Origin: Agarivorans gilvus
GTDB lineage: Bacteria > Pseudomonadota > Gammaproteobacteria > Enterobacterales > Celerinatantimonadaceae
DNA: 64,000 nucleotides
Direction: 5' to 3'
NCBI RefSeq assembly: GCF_001420915.1
Contig: NZ_CP013021.1
Location: 3,279,501-3,343,500, forward strand
The notes under the pieces are model-generated. The model saw only the letters and a program-made list of their open reading frames with translations. It ran no database searches and was not told the DNA's origin. The translations under genes were made by a program, and so were the position numbers. Positions 16,068 through 25,710 of this stretch are shown piece after piece (the first letter of the stretch is position 1; each line of letters starts with the position of its first letter).

Positions 16068-16517
16068 TTACTGTTGCTGCAGCTTATTTACCGCTGCAGT
16101 TAAAGCAAACTGATATCCTTGACTACCTAGGCCGCAAATCACGCCTTCAGCTTTATCGGCAAGATAAGAATGATGACGGAAGGGCTCTCGTGCGTGCACG
16201 TTAGATAGGTGGATTTCTATAAAAGGAATGTTAACACCCAGTAAAGCATCTCTAAGTGCTACACTGGTGTGAGTGAATGCCGCGGGGTTGATGATGATAA
16301 AATCTACTTCACCCATGGCTTGGTGAATGCGCTCAATGAGCTCACCTTCAATATTGGATTGGAAATCAGCAAGGCTAACTCCCAAGTCGCTGGCTTGAGC
16401 TTGTAGCTGTTCAACAATGTCGTTTAAGGTTTGATGGCCATAAACTTCAGGCTCGCGTTTACCTAATAAGTTTAAATTAGGGCCATTAAGTAACAAAATC
16501 GAGAATTTATTAGTCAT
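16068..16517 (-). CDS. aroQ: Type II 3-dehydroquinate dehydratase
   Basis: Third enzyme of the shikimate pathway: it dehydrates 3-dehydroquinate to 3-dehydroshikimate. The 149 residues carry LLNGPNLNLLGKREPEVYG with the catalytic Arg and Tyr, NPAAFTHTSVALRDAL and the catalytic His in IEIHLSNVHARE. It leads the aroQ-accB-accC operon, a gene order common in gammaproteobacteria, 33 bases before accB. Confidence 0.97.
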   Translation of the reverse strand: MTNKFSILLLNGPNLNLLGKREPEVYGHQTLNDIVEQLQAQASDLGVSLADFQSNIEGELIERIHQAMGEVDFIIINPAAFTHTSVALRDALLGVNIPFIEIHLSNVHAREPFRHHSYLADKAEGVICGLGSQGYQFALTAAVNKLQQQ

Positions 16518-16660
16518 TTTCGTTGAAAAGCCAGCTTAAATTGGAAAACATGTCGATGAGTTGAGATTAGCACATTTTTTTTAGATGAATGTGCTAAGTC
16601 ATCGACATTTTTCGCAATTATAGGGATTTCGCAGAAAATGGCAGCATTTTTCTGGTCTAA

Positions 16661-18046
16661 TCAGTTAGTTTCGACCATTGGTTCTGTAGTTAAGTTACGC
16701 AACCATTTTTTCTGATGCATCCGCCAAAAACACAACATTGCCTTAAATACTTCCTCGCTAAGCGCAATGCAGTATGCGGTGATAAGGCTTACGTCGAACA
16801 CCATAATGGCGATAGTGGTGAGCATTAATCCTACCCCCCATTGGCTAAAGGTATCTGACATCAGGCAGAAACTATTATCGCCACCACTTCGAAGAATGCC
16901 GTTAATCAATACCATGTTAAAGATGCGCAGCCAGGTAGACGCAGCCAAGATTAACACCATAGTTTTCGCCAAAGTTAGTGTTTCGGCTTCGAGCGCGCCA
17001 AACAAATTGAGTAAGGGATAGCTTAATAACCAAATCGCTACGCCTATACCGAGGGCGGCAATCGGGCTGACTAATAATGACAGACGTGCGTCAATCCAGG
17101 CTTGGCAAAAATTATTGGCGCCAAGTTTGTTACCCACCATGATCGAACAGGCGCTAGAGAAGCCAATGAAGCAAGAAATAGCGATACCTTCAATTGGGCT
17201 AATTAAACTCATTGCTGCCAAAGCGTTGGTACCTAGTTGGCCATATAAGGTAGCAAACATAAATACGCCACTCGACCAAATAGCAAAGTTGATAATTAAC
17301 GGCGCAGCGAGTTTGCTGTATTTCACCAGTTCGGTACGCTTAAATTGCCAAAAACCAACCAAACATGCCTTGACGAGAGGGTGAGACTGCCACCATAAGC
17401 TTAACCACAATACGCTGATCTGCAGCGCGCGTGCGATGACCGTTGCCACACCAGCGCCCACAATGCCCATGGCCGGAATCGGACCAAAGCCAAAGATCAG
17501 TAGTTGGTTAAGTGCCACGTTGGCAATAACGGCGAAAATACTAATGTATAGGGGTAATTTAGTATTACCGCTAGCCCGCAGCGCCGACTCTAGTACGATG
17601 ACCGGTAGAGTAAACAAAATCATTAATGCGGTAGCATGAATGTAATCACTGCCTAGGGAAATTAGCAGAGGGTCACTGCTGCCCCAATGCATGATCACTT
17701 CGGCCTGACTATACATAAAGGCTAAAGTTATAAGGGTAAACACTAAACCGGTGTAAAACGACAAGGCTACCGTGCGACCAATGGCCTGCCAGTTTTTATT
17801 ACCCCAATGCTGAGCACTTAAGATGGCGCAAGCTGTAGAGAAACCATTCAAAATGATAATCGCCACAAAAAAGGCGCGGCCAGCATAACCTACGGCTGCT
17901 ACTTCGGCATCGCCTAAGGTAGCTACCATTAATACATCCACTAAAGCTAACAGGCTTAGCAATACGGCTTGTAAAGAAATGGGCCAAGCAAGACGCCAGA
18001 ATTGCTCAAGCCAAGGGCGATTTAACGATGTAGGAACTGTATGCAT
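16661..18046 (-). CDS. MATE-family multidrug/Na+ antiporter
   Basis: The 461-residue protein has twelve predicted membrane helices in two related halves. Typical MATE features are the N-terminal WRLAWPISLQAVLL, the helix with VDVLMVATLGDAEVAAVG, and the second-half PLIINFAIWSSG and GNKLGANNF segments. Such proteins export cationic drugs or metabolites in exchange for Na+ or H+. The gene is divergent from an AraC-type regulator 75 bases away, which suggests local control by that regulator. Confidence 0.9.
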   Translation of the reverse strand: MHTVPTSLNRPWLEQFWRLAWPISLQAVLLSLLALVDVLMVATLGDAEVAAVGYAGRAFFVAIIILNGFSTACAILSAQHWGNKNWQAIGRTVALSFYTGLVFTLITLAFMYSQAEVIMHWGSSDPLLISLGSDYIHATALMILFTLPVIVLESALRASGNTKLPLYISIFAVIANVALNQLLIFGFGPIPAMGIVGAGVATVIARALQISVLWLSLWWQSHPLVKACLVGFWQFKRTELVKYSKLAAPLIINFAIWSSGVFMFATLYGQLGTNALAAMSLISPIEGIAISCFIGFSSACSIMVGNKLGANNFCQAWIDARLSLLVSPIAALGIGVAIWLLSYPLLNLFGALEAETLTLAKTMVLILAASTWLRIFNMVLINGILRSGGDNSFCLMSDTFSQWGVGLMLTTIAIMVFDVSLITAYCIALSEEVFKAMLCFWRMHQKKWLRNLTTEPMVETN

Positions 18047-18121
18047 AGCAACCTCAAAACGTGACCTTCATCAGGTAAAAACTATCTTAGGTTAAAAAAC
18101 AACCTAACAAACTTGGGCGCA

Positions 18122-19039
18122 ATGCTATCTTATATTCTGGGTATACCACATAATCGAATCTATCAGGAATATGTTCAAAACTATCATATGGAAAAAGTAG
18201 ACTGGCATGAACGCTTCGACATAGGCCCCGCCTGTGTTGAGCACTTTTTAACCCGAGAGCGTTTCTCCAAGCTCAGCACCTTACAGGTGAATCTGGCGGG
18301 GGTTTCTTATATTCGAGGTGAGTATTTAGTCTGTCGCCGGGCGCCACAAGAGCATACGGTGTTGATCTCGATGGCAGGTGAAGGCAATTTGCATACGCCA
18401 GAATTACGCCATCGAATCACCGCTAACGAGTTGGTTATTCTGCCCGCTGGCACCCACTATTCCTTGAGTTTAGCCAGTCATTTCTGGCGGCATAATTGGT
18501 TTCAATTCTCCGCCGATGTGCGTTGGTATCGTTTCCCTAAAAAGGCCAAAGTCATAAAGATTAACAGCAGTCAAAACATTGATAAGTGCTTAAAGATGTT
18601 GTTGGAAGAAGAGCGCTCAGCCCATGTAGACCCACTGATAGAGTCGCATTTAACTCAGCTACTTAAACGCTATTTACTGCAACTGCTTAAACCCTTAAAG
18701 CAGGGTGAAGCCAGCCCTTTACATAATTTGGAACAACAACTGCGTGCTAGTTTGCACTATCCGTGGACGGTCAGCCAGATGGCACAACGTTTGTCGGTAT
18801 CGGAAGCGCATTGCTATCGTTTATTTCAACGAGAATTTAACTGTAGTCCAAAGCAGTATTTAAGCCGCTTACGTTTGGAGCATGGTAGCTACCTATTACG
18901 CGAAAGTCGTTGGTCGATAGAGGTGATCGCCAGTCAGTTAGGTTATCAAGACGGCTTTGCCTTTGCCCATCGCTTCAAGAAGAGTTTTGGCGTATCGCCG
19001 GGGCGCTATCGTAGTCAGCACCAATCCGCTCCGAAGTAG
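18122..19039 (+). CDS. AraC-family transcriptional regulator
   Basis: About 305 residues. The N-terminal half is a cupin-like effector domain (ELVILPAGTHYSL), and the C-terminal 95 residues hold two helix-turn-helix motifs (WTVSQMAQRLSVSEAHCYRLF, then IEVIASQLGYQDGFAFAHRFKKSFGVSPGRYR), the AraC signature. The ATG at 18122 was chosen; an upstream TTG and a later ATG at 18188 are alternatives, and none has a strong ribosome site. It shares an intergenic region with the MATE exporter gene, its likeliest target. Confidence 0.88.
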   Translation: MLSYILGIPHNRIYQEYVQNYHMEKVDWHERFDIGPACVEHFLTRERFSKLSTLQVNLAGVSYIRGEYLVCRRAPQEHTVLISMAGEGNLHTPELRHRITANELVILPAGTHYSLSLASHFWRHNWFQFSADVRWYRFPKKAKVIKINSSQNIDKCLKMLLEEERSAHVDPLIESHLTQLLKRYLLQLLKPLKQGEASPLHNLEQQLRASLHYPWTVSQMAQRLSVSEAHCYRLFQREFNCSPKQYLSRLRLEHGSYLLRESRWSIEVIASQLGYQDGFAFAHRFKKSFGVSPGRYRSQHQSAPK

Positions 19040-19048
19040 TACTTAGCC

Positions 19049-19405
19049 CTACTGGGCAGCTTGCATCTCGTTTAAGCCGCCGCCGTTGAGCACATGCTTA
19101 TAGCCCATGGCCTCCAAGACCTGTAGGGCATAGGAAGAGCGATTACCAGAGCGACAGTAAACCACAATGGCTTGTTCTTTATCCTTAGTAAGGTGATTTA
19201 TTTGCTGAGCGACTTGGGTGTGCGGGATGTTGTGCGCTCCTGCTAAATGGCCTTGCTGAAACTCTGCTTGACTGCGCACATCTAAGATTAAAGCTTGTTG
19301 CTGTTGTATGGCATTCCAAGCTTGTTCGGCACGCTCTGTCGCATGGCCTAAGGCACTATAACTCAATAGCAGCGCAAGGCCGATGATCTTGGCTAGACTC
19401 TTCAT
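19049..19405 (-). CDS. Periplasmic single-domain rhodanese
   Basis: About 118 residues with a signal peptide (LAKIIGLALLLSYSALGHA) and one rhodanese domain. The active-site loop CRSGNRS with the persulfide-forming cysteine, LILDVRSQAEFQQGH and GYKHVLNGGG are diagnostic. It resembles PspE and would transfer sulfane sulfur outside the cytoplasm. Two ATGs six bases apart can start it; the inner one has the better spaced GGGA. Its stop lies nine bases from the end of the convergent AraC gene. Confidence 0.88.
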   Translation of the reverse strand: MKSLAKIIGLALLLSYSALGHATERAEQAWNAIQQQQALILDVRSQAEFQQGHLAGAHNIPHTQVAQQINHLTKDKEQAIVVYCRSGNRSSYALQVLEAMGYKHVLNGGGLNEMQAAQ

Positions 19406-19549
19406 GTTCATTCCCTTTCTATGAAGTGTAATAGTAATTAAGAAGGAACATTATAACCCGAGCTAATTTCTATGCATCGGTTTTGTTGTTTGTGGGGCAG
19501 GACGAAGGAGAGAAATTGGCCAGCCGCCAGAAGGCGACTGGCCAGAGGC

Positions 19550-21502
19550 TTAGGCTGCGTTCGATTTTTCTTGGATTAATTTATCTACCACCGATGGATC
19601 GGCGAGGGTTGAGGTATCACCCAAGGAGTCGGTCTCATTGGTGGCGATCTTACGCAGAATACGGCGCATGATTTTACCCGAGCGGGTTTTGGGTAGGGCT
19701 TCAGCCCAATGCAATATGTCGGGAGTGGCAATGGGGCCAATCTCTTTACGTACCCATGCTTTCACTTCTTTATGTAGTTCGGCGCTGGGCTCTTCACCTG
19801 CATTAAGTGTGATATAAGCGTAAATTCCTTGGCCTTTAATTTCATGAGGTACGCCCACGACGGCCGCTTCAGAAATTTTGGGATGGGCCACTAAGGCACT
19901 TTCAATTTCTGCAGTGCCCATTCGGTGACCACTCACATTAAGTACGTCGTCTACGCGGCCGGTGATCCAGTAATAACCGTCTTCGTCGCGGCGCGCTCCG
20001 TCTCCAGTGGTATAGGTGCCGGGAAAGGTTGAGAAATAGGTTTGCTCAAAGCGCTCATGGTCACCATAAACGGTGCGCATTTGCCCTGGCCAACTGTCTT
20101 TTATAATTAAGTTACCTTCGGCAGCACCTTCTAATTCATTCCCTTCGTTATCTACTAAGGCGGGTTGCACACCAAAGAAGGGGCGAGTCGCTGAACCCGG
20201 TTTCAAGGCGGTGGCGCCGGGTAGTGGGGTAATTAATATACCGCCAGTTTCGGTTTGCCACCAAGTGTCGACAATCGGACAGCGCTCATCACCGATGGTG
20301 CGGTAGTACCATTCCCACGCTTCTGGGTTGATTGGCTCTCCCACCGACCCCATGATTCTCAGGCTACTGCGTTTAGTACCTTGAATCGCCGCGTCGCCTT
20401 GTGCCATTAGCGCGCGAATTGCGGTTGGGGCAGTATACAAAATAGTGACTTGGTGTTTATCACAGACTTCACTCATGCGAGCCGAAGTGGGATAGTTCGG
20501 CACCCCTTCAAATAAAATGGTGGTGGCGCCATTAGCGAGTGGGCCATATACCAAGTAACTGTGTCCGGTAATCCATCCCACATCTGCAGTACACCAATAG
20601 ATGTCGCCAGGGTGGTAATCAAACACATATTTAAAGGTCATAGTGGCATAAAGGAGATAACCGCCAGTGGTATGTAATACCCCTTTAGGTTTGCCGGTTG
20701 AGCCCGAAGTATAAAGAATAAACAGCGGATCTTCCGCGTTCATCGGCTCGGGTGGACATTCTTCGGCTTGGTTTTCGGTGACCTCGTGCCACCACACATC
20801 GCGCTCACTATTCCACTCAACCTCACAGCCTGTGCGCTTAAGCACTACCACACTTTGCACGAAGCTACATTCTGGGTGAGTCAAGGCTTGGTCTACATTG
20901 GCTTTTAGTGGCACGCTGCGCCCGCCACGAACACCTTCATCGGCGGTAATCACGTATTTCGAGTTGGAGTCGATGATGCGTCCCGCTAGGGCTTCTGGAG
21001 AAAAACCACCAAATACGATGGAGTGCACGGCACCAATACGAGTACAAGCGAGCATGGCTACGGCAGCTTCAGGCACCATTGGCATGTATAAACAAACCAC
21101 TTCACCTTTTTTCACCCCTTGGGCTTTCAGTGCGTTAGAGAACTGGCACACTTGTTTATACAGTTGTTTGTAGGTGAGTTTACTGTCTTCGTCGGGGCTA
21201 TCGCCTTCCCAAATAATTGCCACTTCATCGCCACGTTCTTGTAGGTGACGGTCAATGCAGTTGGCACTAACGTTGAGTAGGCCATCTTCAAACCATTTAA
21301 TACTCACGTGGCCAGGGTCATAAGAGGTATTTTTTACCGTGTTGAAGGGTTTGATCCAGTCGAGTAACTCGCTACCGTGTTTTCCCCAAAATTGTTCAGG
21401 CTGGGTGATCGACTCTTGATACATCTCTAAGTACTGCTGGTCGTTTAGCAAGCAGCTTTCTGCAATATTTGGCTTAACCGGGTACAGCTTCTGTTCACTC
21501 AT
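19550..21502 (-). CDS. acs: Acetyl-CoA synthetase
   Basis: Activates acetate with ATP and CoA through acetyl-AMP. The 650 residues contain the ANL-superfamily P-loop YTSGSTGKPKG, the DTWWQTETG motif, YTTGDGARRDEDGYYWITGR, the hinge GRVDDVLNVSGHR and the C-terminal PKTRSGKIMRR, whose lysine is the regulatory acetylation site. It is the expected target of the CrbS/CrbR-type two-component system encoded at 25711-29232 and 32259-32918. Confidence 0.98.
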   Translation of the reverse strand: MSEQKLYPVKPNIAESCLLNDQQYLEMYQESITQPEQFWGKHGSELLDWIKPFNTVKNTSYDPGHVSIKWFEDGLLNVSANCIDRHLQERGDEVAIIWEGDSPDEDSKLTYKQLYKQVCQFSNALKAQGVKKGEVVCLYMPMVPEAAVAMLACTRIGAVHSIVFGGFSPEALAGRIIDSNSKYVITADEGVRGGRSVPLKANVDQALTHPECSFVQSVVVLKRTGCEVEWNSERDVWWHEVTENQAEECPPEPMNAEDPLFILYTSGSTGKPKGVLHTTGGYLLYATMTFKYVFDYHPGDIYWCTADVGWITGHSYLVYGPLANGATTILFEGVPNYPTSARMSEVCDKHQVTILYTAPTAIRALMAQGDAAIQGTKRSSLRIMGSVGEPINPEAWEWYYRTIGDERCPIVDTWWQTETGGILITPLPGATALKPGSATRPFFGVQPALVDNEGNELEGAAEGNLIIKDSWPGQMRTVYGDHERFEQTYFSTFPGTYTTGDGARRDEDGYYWITGRVDDVLNVSGHRMGTAEIESALVAHPKISEAAVVGVPHEIKGQGIYAYITLNAGEEPSAELHKEVKAWVRKEIGPIATPDILHWAEALPKTRSGKIMRRILRKIATNETDSLGDTSTLADPSVVDKLIQEKSNAA

Positions 21503-21752
21503 ATTCCTCTCCTTGCTTCCTCGTGATGAGGCGGGACATCGTCTTTGACGTTTTGGATGTGCCTAAGACTGGCACTGACCAAGGTTGTCGACAATTAGAC
21601 TTTTGGTTAATTATTTGTGAAGAATTGTAAAATACCTTATTAATCAAAATTATCTTTTATGTTGCGAGCTTAAAGTGAGAGGCTGCTCACGGCTTGCGAA
21701 GGTCTTGACTGAGAGGACGCTGGTCGGAGTAGTTAAGATAAGGAGGACAAAG

Positions 21753-21780
21753 TAGCCGCCAGGCTGAAGCAGGGCGGCTA
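21753..21780 (-). terminator. Hairpin downstream of the glucanase gene
   Basis: AGCCGCC and GGCGGCT form a GC-rich stem 13 bases beyond the glucanase stop, with a mediocre T stretch after it. The rest of the 290-bp gap to acs shows no gene. Confidence 0.5.
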
Positions 21781-21792
21781 GAGGAGGACGTT

Positions 21793-22596
21793 TTATTTAG
21801 CGCTGGCGTCTTCAGCTGTCAGACTAAGTATCAGTTTGCCGTCAACAATCTTGGCATTCTTAGGTGAAAAGGTAACGAGGTTGGACTCAAAACCCCAGTC
21901 GCCTTTACCCCAACGTTTTTCATCGAAGCTGTTAAAGTCGTCACGCCAAGCTAGACTGAACTCACCATTATCTTTGTATTCGTAATATTCCATCCAATCG
22001 ATTTTTTGATGCAGTGGCAGGCTTTGGGGATTGAATTTACCTACCCAATCGGCGGCGGCAGAAATCCATATGTTACTGCGGTAGCTTTGCGGCGTATTAC
22101 GCATGTCGCGAACTTGTTTAGAGTTTTCTGCCGTATCATGACGCACTGTTTCGCCGTTTACCTGCCAAATGATGTCATTCGGGGTCCAGATTAGCGTGTA
22201 CTCCACAAACTCGTTAACTTGAGGTAGCTTATGGATCTTTTCTGAATGGATCCGTTTATTGAGTTTGCCAGTGATCATATTGGTTTGCAGTTGTTCGGGA
22301 TGTTTGCCAATTACCTCAAAATCAATTTCTCGCCATGGCCGTCCTTCTCCCTGCCAAGATTCGTCGTCATAGGTAAAAAATGAGGACACCACTCCCGGTG
22401 CTGAAACTAGCTTCATGCGAGTGACAAATTTGCCGTAAAGTACCTTATCTAAACTAAATACTTCGGCACCAAATAAAGCTTTATCACTGCGGTTTAAAGA
22501 GCCAGTTTGGGCAAGAGTATCTTGGTTGGCTGGCTCTGCTATTGCGTTGAAGCATAGCGCGCTACTGAGTACCACAAGTAGGCAGGTTTTTTTCAT
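21793..22596 (-). CDS. Circularly permuted GH16 beta-glucanase (lichenase-like), secreted
   Basis: The protein has a signal peptide (MKKTCLLVVLSSALCFNA), then a GH16 fold in permuted order. First come VLYGKFVTRMKL, GVVSSFFTYDD and the catalytic EIDFEVIGK (nucleophile and acid/base glutamates around an Asp), then WTPNDIIWQVNGE and the WMEYYEY strand. Only after that comes the segment that is N-terminal in Bacillus lichenases (DDFNSFDEKRWGKGDW ... DGKLILSLT). The known Fibrobacter succinogenes 1,3-1,4-beta-glucanase has this same permutation. It would cleave mixed-linkage or related beta-glucans outside the cell. The ATG at 22596 begins the signal peptide; a longer in-frame start exists at 22644. 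Confidence 0.88.
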   Translation of the reverse strand: MKKTCLLVVLSSALCFNAIAEPANQDTLAQTGSLNRSDKALFGAEVFSLDKVLYGKFVTRMKLVSAPGVVSSFFTYDDESWQGEGRPWREIDFEVIGKHPEQLQTNMITGKLNKRIHSEKIHKLPQVNEFVEYTLIWTPNDIIWQVNGETVRHDTAENSKQVRDMRNTPQSYRSNIWISAAADWVGKFNPQSLPLHQKIDWMEYYEYKDNGEFSLAWRDDFNSFDEKRWGKGDWGFESNLVTFSPKNAKIVDGKLILSLTAEDASAK

Positions 22597-22758
22597 TACA
22601 ACATCCGTTAGCTGATTGAGAAGGAGCTCTAATTTAGCTAGCAATGAAAGTGCTTGCTAGTGCTGATAGTGAGTGTTTGCCACTTCTGTGATTTTCCACT
22701 AGTTAGCTGAATAGTCCATGAAATGTTTATCGAACTTGCTCTGCGAAATGCTGAATTG

Positions 22759-23060
22759 TTAAGCGGAGATCTCAGCGGGTATGGCACTAGTGGGGCGCGG
22801 GCCAAAGCGTAAACGCAGCTAAATCATGGCGGCGGTAGGTGATAGCACATCAATGACTTGAGCTTGTCTTGAAGACGTCTCGTTAGCGGAATAGATAGGT
22901 GGGGTAAAGTTAGGCATAGATCGCTTTAGGTAGAGCAGTTGTGGGGCTCGGGCCAAAGCGCAAACGCAGCTAAATCATGGCGGCGGTAGGTGATAGCACA
23001 TCAATGACTTGAGCTTGTCTTGATGATGCCTCGATAGCGAAATAGATAGGTGAGGTTAAG
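22759..23060 (-). repeat. Two decayed tandem copies of the exonuclease 3' end (151-bp period)
   Basis: Segments 22759-22909 and 22910-23060 each align to 23061-23211, the last 50 codons of the neighbouring DnaQ-like gene, with a constant 151-bp offset. The two copies share many changes not in the gene, for example across TAGGTGATAGCACATCAATG, so one derives from the other. Both lost the exonuclease His and Asp of motif III, carry an internal stop (ATGATTTAG) and still end in a recognisable LPKAI-stop. They account for most of the 460-bp gap between the glucanase and exonuclease genes. Confidence 0.9.
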
Positions 23061-23693
23061 CTAGGCAGAGATCGCTTTAGGTAGCGCAGTTGTGGGGCGC
23101 GGGCCAAAGCGCAGCCGCAGGTAAATCATGGCGGCAGTAATCGCATCATCAATCGCTTGATGGCGTCCCGATAGTGGAATAGATAGGCTGCGGCAAATAT
23201 GAGTGAGATCTTGATTGGGGCTGATCCCTACATGATCAACATGCACTTTATCGGCAAACATGCGGCCTACATCAATGAGCGGGTTTAGCAGCCTAAAACC
23301 ATAGAGTTGTTTGCAATGGCGGTTGATTATTCGTTGGTCGTAGGCAATGTTGTAGCCAACAATGGGGCGGGGGCCAATAAACTGCAGCAGCCGCGGCAAC
23401 GCTTGTTCGATGGGGCAGCCTTCTTGTAAGTCACTGTGGCGTAAGCGGTGCACTTTAATTGAGTCACCGGCTAGCTTGTGGGTTGGCAGTACTTTTAATT
23501 CGAAACTCTGGCTGGCGAGGATCCGGTTTTCCCGAATAAGCACCGCTCCCATTGAAACAATGTCGGCTTGCTTGGTATTTAGGCTGGTGGTTTCTAAATC
23601 TAGCGCGACGTATTCCTTTCCTCGATAGGCTTTAAACAGTGGGGCAAACTCACTGTAGCGAAATTTTTGCTGATAGTACAAACGTTGCAGCAT
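23061..23693 (-). CDS. DnaQ-like DEDDh 3'-5' exonuclease
   Basis: The 210-residue protein shows the three exonuclease motifs: ExoI in VALDLETTSL, ExoII in VGYNIAYDQR and ExoIII in HQAIDDAIT, matching the epsilon-subunit/RNase T family. It lacks polymerase-binding extensions. Its stop is followed by two decayed copies of its own 3' end. It lies eight bases downstream of the cNMP/CBS/DUF294 gene, a pairing that is often found next to CrbS-type sensors, so a link to acetate or nucleotide signalling rather than replication is likely. Confidence 0.88.
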   Translation of the reverse strand: MLQRLYYQQKFRYSEFAPLFKAYRGKEYVALDLETTSLNTKQADIVSMGAVLIRENRILASQSFELKVLPTHKLAGDSIKVHRLRHSDLQEGCPIEQALPRLLQFIGPRPIVGYNIAYDQRIINRHCKQLYGFRLLNPLIDVGRMFADKVHVDHVGISPNQDLTHICRSLSIPLSGRHQAIDDAITAAMIYLRLRFGPRPTTALPKAISA

Positions 23694-23701
23694 TCGCGCC
23701 T

Positions 23702-25501
23702 CTAGTAATCTCGAATGTTGAAATGCAAGGCGAGTAGTTGTTTGAATTTTTTCACTACGTGCAAGCCGTGGCGCAGTAAGTCACGTTGGCTGTGATTGAG
23801 CTGGTCGACTTTTAATACATGATAATCTTGTTCGGATTCGGCAGGAAATAGCTGCTGAATACGCAGTTTAAAAAACAATAGCAGCGCTTCGGTGAGGTTG
23901 GCCGCAGTATCTTCGTCAAGTACCTTGAGTTTGGCCAGTTGCTCAATACGTTCTAGGGTATTGGTGGGGCTAATGGCTTGCTCTAGTGCCAGCGCACGTA
24001 TGCCATGAACAATCGGAAAGATGCCGCCTTTTTTAATGTCTAAACCGGCCTGTTTGGATTTAATATTGCCAAATAGCGTCAGCGGCGTATGAAACTTAAG
24101 CGCGGGTTGGGCAAAAAAAGCTAGAGTGACACTGCGGTTGGCCATTTGTGCCATGAGATCTTTGCGTAACCTACGTAATAGACTTTTGTTGCCGGCAATG
24201 GCGTGGGCATCAAGCACAATGGCGAGATTCATCATGGCATCGCCATGGCCAGTTTCTATCCAGTCGGCAATGGTCTCACTCCACTGACTTTGTTGTTGAA
24301 CCCATTGAGGATTGTTCACCATGATATTACCGGGGCAGGGTGGGTAACCTAGTTGCAGCAAGTACTGGCTAAATTGCTCTAGTTGTTGTTGTTTTTCTGG
24401 CCAGTCGTAGCCATCTTCAATGACTAAGCCATTGTCTTGGTCGGTCTTAACGATCTGTTCGCCGCGTCCTTCACTGCCCATCACCATCAAGCAAATATGG
24501 TTGTGGTGCTGGTGAGGAATGCTGAGTTGAAACACTCGGCTGATGATTTGCTCGTTCATGGTGGCTAACAGCTTCATGATGAACAGCGTGCGAATGCCAT
24601 TGTTACAGAGGTTTTCTACTAATTTATTGAGGGTATGAGCGGCTTCACTGAGTTCTTCGATGGTGGTGGCTCGGGCGATGCGTAACGCCAGCACGTGAGA
24701 GTGAGTGGAAAACAGACTTAGCACATGGGCCATTTCTAAAATGCCGATAATCTTTTGCTGTTCCTTCACCACCACTCGTTCAATGTTATTGCGGGTCATT
24801 AATAACATGGCGTTAAATAGAAACTCACCTTTATTAACGCTGATTAAATTAAAGTTAGCCAGTTGGCTCACCGGGGTGTCTAAGGACTGCTGTACTAGAA
24901 CTGCCGCATGCAATAAGTCGGTGCCAGTTAACATGCCAAAGCAGCCATCGTGGTTCACCAGTAATGATTCGAGTTTTTGTTCTCGCATAATCACCGTGGC
25001 CTGTTGCAAGGAGGTTTCTCCTTCGATGACGACCGCAGGTTGCACATTTTTTTCGTCGATGGTGGTAAGAATAAATTCGGCTAGGTTTTTGTTGCCCTCA
25101 CGAGATTCTACTAACTGATGGCGAGTCGCCAAGTCACGTTGAAAGTAGTCACCAAAGTCACTGTTTTCACTGACCAACTGGCGAAAAACTTTGCTGGGAA
25201 GGGCATAACATAGGGTTTCTTCTAGCGCTACGTAGTCATGTTTTGCGTAACCGCCAAATTGCGAGCGTACATCAAACCAATCTTCTACAGTGTAATGGGC
25301 AAATACTTCGGCATTGTTGTCGGCGCGCTCTTCAACTTGGCCTTTAATCACAATAAATAGATAACTGGCCTGTTCGCCAGCTGTGACGATTTTCTGTTGG
25401 CTTTGAAAGTAATGAATATCGAGATTAGTCGAGACCTGTTGACGTTGCTTGGGGTCTAGTTGATCGAACGGTGGGTGCTGAAAATTAAAATCTGTGCTCA
25501 T
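23702..25501 (-). CDS. cNMP-binding/CBS/DUF294 nucleotidyltransferase-like signalling protein
   Basis: The 599-residue protein has an N-terminal cyclic-nucleotide-binding domain (about residues 20-130), a tandem CBS pair (about 150-270) and a DUF294 nucleotidyltransferase-like domain with the conserved MGSEGRGEQIVKTDQDNG, followed by the DUF294 C-terminal helical domain. It is soluble. GlnD-like chemistry is possible, but the substrate is unknown. It is divergent from the CrbS-type kinase gene and probably in one transcript with the exonuclease, suggesting a shared carbon-source signalling role. Confidence 0.88.
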   Translation of the reverse strand: MSTDFNFQHPPFDQLDPKQRQQVSTNLDIHYFQSQQKIVTAGEQASYLFIVIKGQVEERADNNAEVFAHYTVEDWFDVRSQFGGYAKHDYVALEETLCYALPSKVFRQLVSENSDFGDYFQRDLATRHQLVESREGNKNLAEFILTTIDEKNVQPAVVIEGETSLQQATVIMREQKLESLLVNHDGCFGMLTGTDLLHAAVLVQQSLDTPVSQLANFNLISVNKGEFLFNAMLLMTRNNIERVVVKEQQKIIGILEMAHVLSLFSTHSHVLALRIARATTIEELSEAAHTLNKLVENLCNNGIRTLFIMKLLATMNEQIISRVFQLSIPHQHHNHICLMVMGSEGRGEQIVKTDQDNGLVIEDGYDWPEKQQQLEQFSQYLLQLGYPPCPGNIMVNNPQWVQQQSQWSETIADWIETGHGDAMMNLAIVLDAHAIAGNKSLLRRLRKDLMAQMANRSVTLAFFAQPALKFHTPLTLFGNIKSKQAGLDIKKGGIFPIVHGIRALALEQAISPTNTLERIEQLAKLKVLDEDTAANLTEALLLFFKLRIQQLFPAESEQDYHVLKVDQLNHSQRDLLRHGLHVVKKFKQLLALHFNIRDY

Positions 25502-25710
25502 CGCGCTACCATCTATGTAAGTGTGTCATTTACCCCTATTTCTCGCGCTATTTTATTTTTGTGTAGTGCGTACTTTTCAAATTGGGTGGATAGATTAGTC
25601 ACAGTTAAGCATGTTCTTTTTTGCTACCGTAACCTAGACGACTTTAGTCTAAATGGTGCTCTAGCGCCTGTTTATTACGGTAGTGTGGATCACAAGGAAA
25701 TAAATTCGGA

